Shown here piece after piece: positions 18,837 through 23,596 of a DNA stretch of 23,596 nucleotides. Positions within the stretch are counted from its first letter, which is position 1. Each line of letters opens with the position of its first letter. Where the stretch lies: IMG/VR virus record IMGVR_UViG_3300042319_000357, positions 1 through 23,596 of that record; one strand, written 5' to 3'. Under the pieces are notes generated by a model. That model made no database searches and was not told the DNA's origin. It worked only from the letters and a program-made list of their open reading frames with translations. Source of the DNA: a virus. Both the position numbers and the translations under genes were made by a program.

Positions 18837-20051
18837 ATGGCTTATTCACGCAGGTCTTACAAAGGTGCAGCAGTATCAAACGCTTTAGGTGGTAGCGGTC
18901 TTGCCGCTAACGCCACAAGCATCACTCTCTCAGCAGCAGTGTCTGGATGGTCCACAAGTGGGACACCTTTCTTTGTTGTTGTTGACCCAGGCACAGCCAA
19001 AGAAGAAAAGATTTGCGTTATCTATGCTTCTTCTACAACGTTGACCGTAGTTGACCCTGCTGTTACATCGGCGTGGTCAGCATCAGTTAATGGTCGTGGC
19101 GTGGACGACACCACAGACAGAGCGCACGATGTTGGTGCAACTATTTACCCTGTGTTCACTGCTACCGAAGCAAACCAGGCTAACGAACTTGTATCCAAGT
19201 ACACCGTCAATGGTGACATCGTTGTTCATGGTTCATCTGGTCCTAAGACTATTTCCACTGGTGGTTCAGGCAATAACAACAAGGTTTTGGTTGCCGACTC
19301 TACAGTGACTGACGGTGGTGTCAAGTGGGCAACCGTGGGAACTGACGGCATTGCTGACTCGGCTATCACATCAGGCAAGATTGCAGACGGTGCAATCGTC
19401 AACGCAGATATCAATGCCTCTGCCGCTATCGCTCTTAGCAAGTTGGCTACAGGTGCATTGCCTACCGATATCACAGTTGCATCTGCGAACCTTGTCAACG
19501 GCACTGTGGCATTAGCAGACCTTGCTACTGCTGTTGCCAATGCTCTTGTACCTGTCGGAACTATCAGTGCTTACGCAGGTGCAACAGCCCCTACAGGGTG
19601 GTTGCTTTGTGACGGTACAAGCACCACTGGCTACACAGCATTGGCTACTTTGGTTGGTGCGACAACCCCAGACTTCAGAGGTCACACCCTTGTAGGTAAA
19701 GGCTCTGCGCCTTTTGATGGTGCATTACTTTCTAAGTTCGGTTCAACCACTAGCACTGCTGCCCACACCCACGGCATTGACCACGACCATGCTTCTTTCA
19801 CATCTGGTGATGATAGTCCTGACCATACACACACCCAGTCAGGTCCAACTGGGACTACCACCTATGACAGTGGCGGTATACCACAATTCACTACGGACAG
19901 CGATATCCAAACCAGTGGTGCTTCTGTCCGACACCAACACAGCATTGATGTCCCTGCCTTCACTGGAACATCTGGTGCTTCCAGCGTTGGTTCCACCCAC
20001 GGCAACGTCCAGCCATCGGCATTAATCAATTTCATTATCAAGCACGACTAA
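18837..20051 (+). CDS. Tail collar domain fibre protein with HxH metal motifs
   Basis: A 404-residue fibre protein with a strong AGGAGAT upstream. Residues 1-110 are a beta-rich attachment domain. Residues about 170-237 contain short degenerate repeats ending in Ala (TSGKIADGAIVNADINASAAIALSKL), typical of fibre shafts. Residues 238-295 match the phage tail collar domain (VPVGTISAYAGATAPTGWLLCDG, then a TTPDFRGHTLVGKG loop). The tip carries HxH motifs at His310/His312, His316/His318, His330/His332 and His366/His368, the layout that binds iron or other metal along short tail fibres such as T4 gp12. It ends with GNVQPSALINFIIKHD, the usual collar-family finish. A probable receptor-binding fibre. 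Confidence 0.85.
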   Translation: MAYSRRSYKGAAVSNALGGSGLAANATSITLSAAVSGWSTSGTPFFVVVDPGTAKEEKICVIYASSTTLTVVDPAVTSAWSASVNGRGVDDTTDRAHDVGATIYPVFTATEANQANELVSKYTVNGDIVVHGSSGPKTISTGGSGNNNKVLVADSTVTDGGVKWATVGTDGIADSAITSGKIADGAIVNADINASAAIALSKLATGALPTDITVASANLVNGTVALADLATAVANALVPVGTISAYAGATAPTGWLLCDGTSTTGYTALATLVGATTPDFRGHTLVGKGSAPFDGALLSKFGSTTSTAAHTHGIDHDHASFTSGDDSPDHTHTQSGPTGTTTYDSGGIPQFTTDSDIQTSGASVRHQHSIDVPAFTGTSGASSVGSTHGNVQPSALINFIIKHD

Positions 20052-20054
20052 ACC

Positions 20055-20063
20055 TGCTAGTAT
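20055..20063 (+). promoter_or_regulatory. Extended -10 promoter before the lysis cassette
   Basis: TGC-TAGTAT lies four bases after the collar-fibre stop. TTATCA at 20035-20040 is a possible -35 with a 17-base spacer. Transcription would begin near 20070, giving a leader of about 35 bases. Confidence 0.45.
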
Positions 20064-20078
20064 CTAGCCATACCTGGA

Positions 20079-20102
20079 GGGGTCAACCAGTAGGAGAACC
20101 CC
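20079..20102 (+). promoter_or_regulatory. Hairpin enclosing the ribosome binding site of the holin-like gene
   Basis: GGGGT (20079-20083) can pair with ACCCC (20098-20102), one base before the ATG at 20104. The ribosome site GGAG (20093-20096) falls in the 14-base loop. A competing pairing joins CTGG (20074-20077) to CCAG (20087-20090). Either could tune how soon the lysis gene is translated. Based on pairing only. Confidence 0.35.
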
Positions 20103-20103
20103 C

Positions 20104-20373
20104 ATGTTGTCATTGAAAATTGCCAAGGACGTAGCAAGCCGCATCATTGCGCTGTTCATCATGTCCAGCCTTACCATCATCACAGGCTCTAGCATCATCA
20201 ACTCCGTAGGCACAGGCGTGTCCATCCCGTTGTGGTACTCAGCAGCCCTTGGTGGTTTCCACGCAATCGCAGACGTACTCGTCAATCTTGCTAAGGCATC
20301 TCTTGACGGTAAGTTAGAAGCACATGAAGTGGACGCAGCCTTCGGTGTGAAGCGTGACGACCAGGCTCAGTAG
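20104..20373 (+). CDS. Holin-like two-helix membrane protein
   Basis: An 89-residue protein with two predicted membrane helices at residues about 9-32 (VASRIIALFIMSSLTIITGSS) and 39-64 (SIPLWYSAALGGFHAIADVL). A charged C-terminal tail follows (LDGKLEAHEVDAAFGVKRDD). The size, two helices, charged tail and place at the head of a lysis region fit a holin, which forms the membrane hole that releases or activates the endolysin. The DGKL/HEVDAAFG ending recurs in small membrane proteins of marine phages. The ATG has GGAG eight bases upstream. Its last 20 bases overlap the next gene, so the two are probably co-translated. Family not assigned. Confidence 0.65.
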   Translation: MLSLKIAKDVASRIIALFIMSSLTIITGSSIINSVGTGVSIPLWYSAALGGFHAIADVLVNLAKASLDGKLEAHEVDAAFGVKRDDQAQ

Positions 20374-21430
20374 AGCCGCACTACTTTTCATAGGGGTTAT
20401 TGCTTCTGCTTTACTGCTGTCATCCAGTGCTAAAGCAGAAAACCCAATCATCACACGACCAACAGACATTTGGTTTGAGTACACAGAAACAACACAGTTC
20501 GTAGCGCAGACCTACCAGTCTGAAGGCTACCCATCTGACCCTCAATTGTGGCTATACACAGAGGATGGCGAACTGATTGTCAGCAACGATGACTACAACG
20601 GTTTGCAATCCTATTTGTCTGTCCAGTTAGAGCCAGGTAGGTACCGTCTACGGGCAGGTACTTGCTGTTGGCAGCCCGATGTTTGGCGTGATGGCACTTC
20701 ATGGAATGTGCAGTATGAACTGGGCTACGGACAGGGCGCTGTAACTACCGTTGCAGAGTTGCCCACAACAACGCCCCAACCAGCAACAACCACGGAGCCA
20801 CCCCAAACAACAACTCTGCCAGCGACAACGACGACAACATCTACTGTCCCCCCGACCACAACAACAGAACAAACGACGACCACCACAGAAGCGACAACCA
20901 CAACCACAACGACAACCCTTGCCCCTGTAGTTTCTTCCACCTCCGTTGCGCCTGCCACAACTTCACCTCAAACCACCACATCTACTGTTGCTCCTTCCAC
21001 CACAACCACGACATCAAGCACGTCAGTGCCGCCAACAACACAGCCGCCCATTCCAGAACCCACATTACCTACTCCCATTCCTACGAGTACATCAACAATA
21101 CCCCCTAACATTACAGAAGAAGAAGCAACAAAGATAGCCCTAGACCCTGAAGTCTTGGCGACCATCACCCAAGAAGAAGCAACCCAGGTCTTTGAAGCCC
21201 TCGTCATAGACGAACTCACAGACACCCAGTTAGAAGAACTCGTAGCGTCAGTACAGGAAGCCCCTACAGAGGTACGAGAAGCCTTTGAAGATACCGTAGA
21301 CATCTTTAGCGGGGGTCTAGACACCTATGTACCCATCGGTTCCAACGTCCCCGTATCCACCCGTAGAACCCTCGTCACCCTAGCCGCAGTCACAATGACA
21401 GCCGCCGCCACGACCCGAATGAAATGGTAG
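20354..21430 (+). CDS. Secreted protein with PPC-like domain, Thr/Pro-rich stalk and C-terminal helix
   Basis: A 358-residue protein starting at a GTG that overlaps the previous gene by 20 bases. Residues 1-28 form a signal peptide (TTRLSRAA, a hydrophobic run, then AKA before Glu29). Residues about 35-125 look like a pre-peptidase C-terminal-like beta sandwich (DPQLWLYTEDGELIVSNDD, then a PGRYRLRAGT strand, with adjacent Cys104-Cys105). Residues about 137-251 are a Thr/Pro/Ser-rich, probably extended or glycosylated linker with long Thr runs. Residues about 252-330 are acidic helices (NITEEEATKI, then QLEELVASVQEA). The end has RR and a weak hydrophobic helix (339-354). It likely sits in or spans the envelope. 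Role unknown; spanin-like or surface-exclusion roles are guesses. Confidence 0.8.
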   Translation: MTTRLSRAALLFIGVIASALLLSSSAKAENPIITRPTDIWFEYTETTQFVAQTYQSEGYPSDPQLWLYTEDGELIVSNDDYNGLQSYLSVQLEPGRYRLRAGTCCWQPDVWRDGTSWNVQYELGYGQGAVTTVAELPTTTPQPATTTEPPQTTTLPATTTTTSTVPPTTTTEQTTTTTEATTTTTTTTLAPVVSSTSVAPATTSPQTTTSTVAPSTTTTTSSTSVPPTTQPPIPEPTLPTPIPTSTSTIPPNITEEEATKIALDPEVLATITQEEATQVFEALVIDELTDTQLEELVASVQEAPTEVREAFEDTVDIFSGGLDTYVPIGSNVPVSTRRTLVTLAAVTMTAAATTRMKW

Positions 21431-21433
21431 ATT
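21425..21433 (+). promoter_or_regulatory. Extended -10 promoter (leaderless) before the micro-membrane protein
   Basis: TGG-TAGATT overlaps the end of the secreted-protein gene, and the ATG at 21441 follows seven bases later with no ribosome site. No -35 was found. Confidence 0.35.
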
Positions 21434-21440
21434 TGTACCC

Positions 21441-21611
21441 ATGCGTAAATATCTAGGCGTTATCGTTTCCATACTTCTCTGGGCATCAGGCACAGGGCTA
21501 GTTCTCATCACCCTGTCAGGACCCACACTGTCCAAGGCTCTGATGATTAGCGTGACAACCCTTGTCGTTCTCATCCTCGCTGCCGTATTCAATATCGCAA
21601 CTGATGAGTAA
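21441..21611 (+). CDS. Two-helix membrane micro-protein, possible second holin
   Basis: A 56-residue protein. Residues about 4-25 (YLGVIVSILLWASGTGLVLITL) and 32-50 (KALMISVTTLVVLILAAVF) are membrane helices separated by a short turn (SGPTLS). Both ends are short, with a basic MRKY start and an acidic ATDE end. It lies 103 bases before the endolysin, where a holin or antiholin is expected. There is no ribosome binding site; an extended -10 directly precedes the ATG, so translation may be leaderless. A small membrane protein of unknown role is the cautious call. Confidence 0.65.
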   Translation: MRKYLGVIVSILLWASGTGLVLITLSGPTLSKALMISVTTLVVLILAAVFNIATDE

Positions 21612-21624
21612 ATAGTAAAAGCCC

Positions 21625-21659
21625 CAGGCGAAGGAGAAAGGGAAAAAGAACTCCGCCTG
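21625..21659 (+). terminator. Hairpin between the micro-membrane gene and the endolysin
   Basis: CAGGC (21625-21629) pairs with GCCTG (21655-21659) and GGAG (21633-21636) with CTCC (21651-21654), with a three-base bulge on the left arm and a purine-rich loop. No T tract follows. It may be an attenuator, a processing site or a weak terminator. Confidence 0.35.
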
Positions 21660-21714
21660 AGGCAAACGAAATAGTACACCCACCCCAATACAAAAGCAAC
21701 ACAGGAACAAACAA

Positions 21715-22284
21715 ATGTCAAAGACACTCCCATATAAAAAGTTAGTAGTACCTACTGGTTTGAAAGGTCAAATCAATGGTCGCCTTGACAAGAGTCTTCT
21801 TGTTGGTGTGAAGACTGGCGGCAAGATGTACAAGGAAGCAGCCGAAGCGTTCAATAAAATGTATGACGCAGCAATGGCAGCAGGTATCCAACTCCGCAAC
21901 ATTGGTGACTATCGTTCCTATGACGGACAGTACGCAATGTTTATGGACCGCTATGAAGTAGCCAAGCCGAACGACCCACGCCTCGGCAAGAAGAACACAG
22001 TGACCCGTAAGTTTGACGGCAAGACTTGGATTCTGAAGAAGGGTAAGGCACCATCGGCTGCACCAGACCCGACAGGTAAGTCAGGTTCTAACCACGGATG
22101 GGGACTTGCCATTGACCTTGCTGTTGAAGGCAAGGGTGGCAACATTGTCGGCATGGCATCGGCTAAGAAGGGCTTTAAGTGGATGTGTGAGAACGCACCA
22201 ACGTTCGGGTTCTACCTCCAAGGGAGCAACATCAAGTCGCCAGAGTTTGAACACTGGCACTGGCAGTGGTGTGACGGGAAGTGA
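21715..22284 (+). CDS. Endolysin: M15/VanY-type peptidoglycan peptidase
   Basis: A 189-residue protein with AGGA nine bases upstream of the ATG. It carries the motifs of the M15 zinc peptidase family that cuts peptide stems of peptidoglycan. GDYRSYDGQ (about 64-72) is the fold's substrate-side motif. SNHGWGLAIDL (125-135) gives zinc ligands His127 and Asp134. EFEHWHWQW (177-185) gives the catalytic Glu179 and third zinc ligand His182. The cut is probably an L-Ala-D-Glu or D-Ala endopeptidase/carboxypeptidase type, not resolvable here. The protein is all catalytic domain, with no signal peptide and no recognisable cell-wall-binding domain, so it would rely on a holin. Its stop overlaps the next GTG by four bases. 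Confidence 0.88.
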   Translation: MSKTLPYKKLVVPTGLKGQINGRLDKSLLVGVKTGGKMYKEAAEAFNKMYDAAMAAGIQLRNIGDYRSYDGQYAMFMDRYEVAKPNDPRLGKKNTVTRKFDGKTWILKKGKAPSAAPDPTGKSGSNHGWGLAIDLAVEGKGGNIVGMASAKKGFKWMCENAPTFGFYLQGSNIKSPEFEHWHWQWCDGK

Positions 22285-22511
22285 CCGTCATCCAGGTCTT
22301 AGGGATGGTGGCTGCGGCAGTCGCCTCCCTTGGTGTCATTCACCGTGGCTTGCTATTACCTGCGTACCGTTGGGCTAAGCGCATTGAGAAGGATATGAGG
22401 TTCGTTGAGGAGCAGATGCGCCCGAACAGTGGCTCGTCTTTGCGGGATTCTCTTGACAGAATTGAGAACCGTTTGACCCTTGTGGAAACGTACATCACTA
22501 AGCCTGACTGA
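22281..22511 (+). CDS. Membrane protein with one helix and a coiled coil (DUF2746-like)
   Basis: A 76-residue protein starting at a GTG overlapping the endolysin stop (GTGA). Residues about 2-24 form a single membrane helix (VIQVLGMVAAAVASLGVI), followed by a basic turn (RWAKRIEKD). Residues about 36-72 form a charged coiled coil (RFVEEQMR, then LRDSLDRIENRLTLVETYI). This plan resembles DUF2746-type lysis proteins of actinobacterial phages, encoded right after the endolysin. It may assist or regulate the holin. The start could alternatively be the ATG at 22305, which would cut into the helix, so the GTG is preferred. Confidence 0.72.
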   Translation: MTVIQVLGMVAAAVASLGVIHRGLLLPAYRWAKRIEKDMRFVEEQMRPNSGSSLRDSLDRIENRLTLVETYITKPD

Positions 22512-22527
22512 TAACCTGGCGAGTCCT

Positions 22528-22659
22528 ATGACACTCGCAGACCTTATCGCCATCCGTAATTTCCTAGTAAAAGTAGTGGTTCGGGGACCAGAAGAAGAAC
22601 AACTAGTGAATCTTGTAGCACGAATAGAGCAACTCCTCGCCACCCATAAAGCGGCGTAG
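22528..22659 (+). CDS. Helical micro-protein of unknown function
   Basis: A 43-residue protein that begins at an ATG 16 bases after the previous stop. It reads MTLADLIAIRNFLVKVVVRG, then a PEEEQLVNLVARIEQLL helix. Two amphipathic helices separated by Gly-Pro suggest a small helical hairpin. Start signal is weak (GGCGAG upstream). It follows directly on the lysis block and precedes a zinc-ribbon gene. Function unknown. Moderate confidence that it is translated, because its frame is clean and it fills the gap between neighbours exactly. Confidence 0.55.
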   Translation: MTLADLIAIRNFLVKVVVRGPEEEQLVNLVARIEQLLATHKAA

Positions 22660-22671
22660 TAACCTAGAGCC

Positions 22672-22791
22672 ATGACCTCGTTGTCCAACCTCTACGTATG
22701 CCCCACCTGCGAAGAAGCATGGCACCAATCACAAGGACGCTACTGCCCTGAGTGCCGTACAGAAGGCGAGCCAGCAGAAAATGAACACTGA
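22672..22791 (+). CDS. Zinc-ribbon micro-protein
   Basis: A 39-residue protein with two CxxC pairs: CPTC (residues 10-13) and CPEC (25-28), with an intervening helix (EEAWHQSQGRY). This spacing makes a minimal zinc ribbon, of the sort that binds nucleic acid or an RNA polymerase surface. The ATG is 12 bases after the previous stop. No ribosome site is obvious, and TAACCT six bases upstream may act as a -10. Its last 11 bases overlap the following gene. Too short to name. Confidence 0.65.
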   Translation: MTSLSNLYVCPTCEEAWHQSQGRYCPECRTEGEPAENEH

Positions 22792-23062
22792 CTTCCAACC
22801 AGTTCTCGTCACATGGATTGACGCACACGCCTACGAAGGCGGGTCTTGGGTTTACCCCCACGACATTGAAGACACAGGCGACTATGTAGTGAAAACAATC
22901 GGATGGTTGCTGCCATCAGGTGAAGGTGGTTTCTCCAATCATGCGAGTGTCGCCCAGTCATGGGGCGCAGACGATGCGATAGACCACATCATCAACATTC
23001 CCAACGGTATGGTCAGGTCAATTCAGTTTCTTCAACCCTTCTCAAAAGAAATCACAATTTAG
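22781..23062 (+). CDS. Small conserved phage protein of unknown function
   Basis: A 93-residue protein starting inside the zinc-ribbon gene (11 bases of overlap), with a GAAGG upstream. It reads VLVTWIDAHAYEGGSWVYPHDI early, then YVVKTIGWLLPSGEGGF in the middle and IINIPNGMVRSIQFLQPF near the end. A 'v.W.DA...W ... v.TvGwll ... IP..mi..i..l' layout occurs in small beta-sheet proteins of many marine phages. No catalytic motif and no membrane helix are visible. Its stop is followed directly by a promoter, so it closes the late block. Confidence 0.75.
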   Translation: MNTDFQPVLVTWIDAHAYEGGSWVYPHDIEDTGDYVVKTIGWLLPSGEGGFSNHASVAQSWGADDAIDHIINIPNGMVRSIQFLQPFSKEITI

Positions 23063-23064
23063 TA

Positions 23065-23093
23065 TTGACTTTGACACACCCTGCCTGTAAAGT
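23065..23093 (+). promoter_or_regulatory. Promoter for the replication/recombination block
   Basis: TTGACT (23065-23070) and TAAAGT (23088-23093) are 17 bases apart, a sigma-70-like arrangement. Transcription would begin near 23100, with GAAGGAAGG and an ATG at 23128 downstream. It begins two bases after the stop of the preceding gene. Confidence 0.65.
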
Positions 23094-23127
23094 GATTTAT
23101 ACATAACACAGAAGGAAGGGGAACTCC

Positions 23128-23596
23128 ATGAGTTTCACACGGTATCGCATACCAAAAGCACCACACGGTTCACAAGCATGGCTGAACCAACGCTACGAAG
23201 ATGACAACGGCAACCGCCGCATCTCCGCTAGTGCAGCAGCAGCCATCTACGGGCTACACCCGTTCGTGAAGCAAGACCAATACGCAGCAGAACTGCTGTC
23301 AGGAATTGCACCAACACCAATCCCACCAAACGCCGCTATGGAAACAGGCAACCGTTTAGAAGACACCATCATCCAGTGGGCAGGTGACCGCCTCGGCATC
23401 ACATTCACCACACCCGATGAACTGTTCTGCTATGACGATGAAGAAGGCGCACACCTTATCTCCACCCTTGATGGTTGGAACGAGGAGACACGCCACATCC
23501 TTGAAGTCAAGACCACAAGCCGTGAGTATTCAGGTACTCTGCCTGACTACTGGCGTATCCAGGGCATCACTCAATACATTTGTGCTGATGCTAAGC
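23128..23596 (+). CDS. YqaJ-type viral exonuclease/recombinase, 3' partial
   Basis: The first 156 codons of a gene cut by the right edge. It starts at an ATG with a strong GAAGGAAGG upstream. It shows the YqaJ/lambda-exonuclease-like nuclease order. GSQAWLNQR (14-22) and RISASAAAAIYG (31-42) are the N-terminal family marks. GNRLED (74-79) holds Glu78. STLDGW (112-117) holds Asp115. ILEVKTTS (124-131) holds Glu126 and Lys128, the PD-(D/E)xK core. YWRIQGITQY, near the end, gives the helix with Gln. These enzymes resect duplex ends so a single-strand annealing partner can act in phage recombination. The partner gene would be expected downstream. Confidence 0.85.
   Translation, partial: MSFTRYRIPKAPHGSQAWLNQRYEDDNGNRRISASAAAAIYGLHPFVKQDQYAAELLSGIAPTPIPPNAAMETGNRLEDTIIQWAGDRLGITFTTPDELFCYDDEEGAHLISTLDGWNEETRHILEVKTTSREYSGTLPDYWRIQGITQYICADAK

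Noticed and set aside
20725-20958. Val-rich antisense frame opposite the Thr-rich stalk
   Set aside because: ACN codons read backwards give Val/Cys-type codons without stops; a by-product of the Thr repeats.

Overview
The window is a continuous stretch of a tailed double-stranded DNA phage, with every supported gene on the + strand and almost no spare DNA (no gene-free stretch longer than about 135 bases). The major capsid protein resembles the N4-gp56 family. An adaptor-like gene is followed by a propeller-like tail gene, and large virion (probably ejection) proteins are present. No tape-measure or tail-tube gene is visible, so a short-tailed (podovirus-like) particle is the best guess. The host is probably an aquatic actinobacterium. 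This is inferred from extended -10 promoters placed directly before ATGs without a ribosome binding site, from a Thr/Pro-rich secreted protein of the style common in Acidimicrobiia, and from general likeness to metagenomic actinophages. It is not proven.

Bases 1-9201 hold four genes linked by TAATG overlaps. The first is a giant virion protein of more than 2,100 residues, still open at the left edge, which contains an ADP-ribosyltransferase-like segment. Three virion-type proteins of no named family follow. Bases 9202-9335 are a structured leader. Bases 9336-10800 encode the scaffold and major capsid protein and end at a strong UUCG-capped terminator that appears to overlap the promoter of the next gene.

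Bases 10891-14842 encode two small proteins and then host-contact proteins: a beta-sandwich baseplate/fibre protein, a collagen-like fibre, and a fibronectin III plus glycine-rich adhesin, followed by an unknown protein coupled to the adhesin. Bases 14851-15888 encode a family 2 glycosyltransferase with a TPR-like tail, inside the structural module. Bases 15918-20051 encode a tiny lysine-rich protein, an adaptor-like protein, a nozzle-like protein and a tail-collar fibre with HxH metal-binding motifs.

Bases 20104-22511 form a lysis region. It has a two-helix holin-like protein, a signal-peptide protein with a Thr/Pro-rich stalk, a second two-helix micro-protein, an M15/VanY-type peptidase endolysin and a one-helix coiled-coil membrane protein. 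Bases 22528-23062 carry three small genes, one a zinc ribbon. A -35/-10 promoter at 23065-23093 then opens a replication/recombination block that starts with a YqaJ-type exonuclease, cut by the right edge. Terminase and portal genes are not in the window. The most notable points are the ART-like segment in the giant protein, the secreted stalked protein in the lysis cassette, the glycosyltransferase between tail genes, and the compact terminator/leaderless-promoter arrangement.
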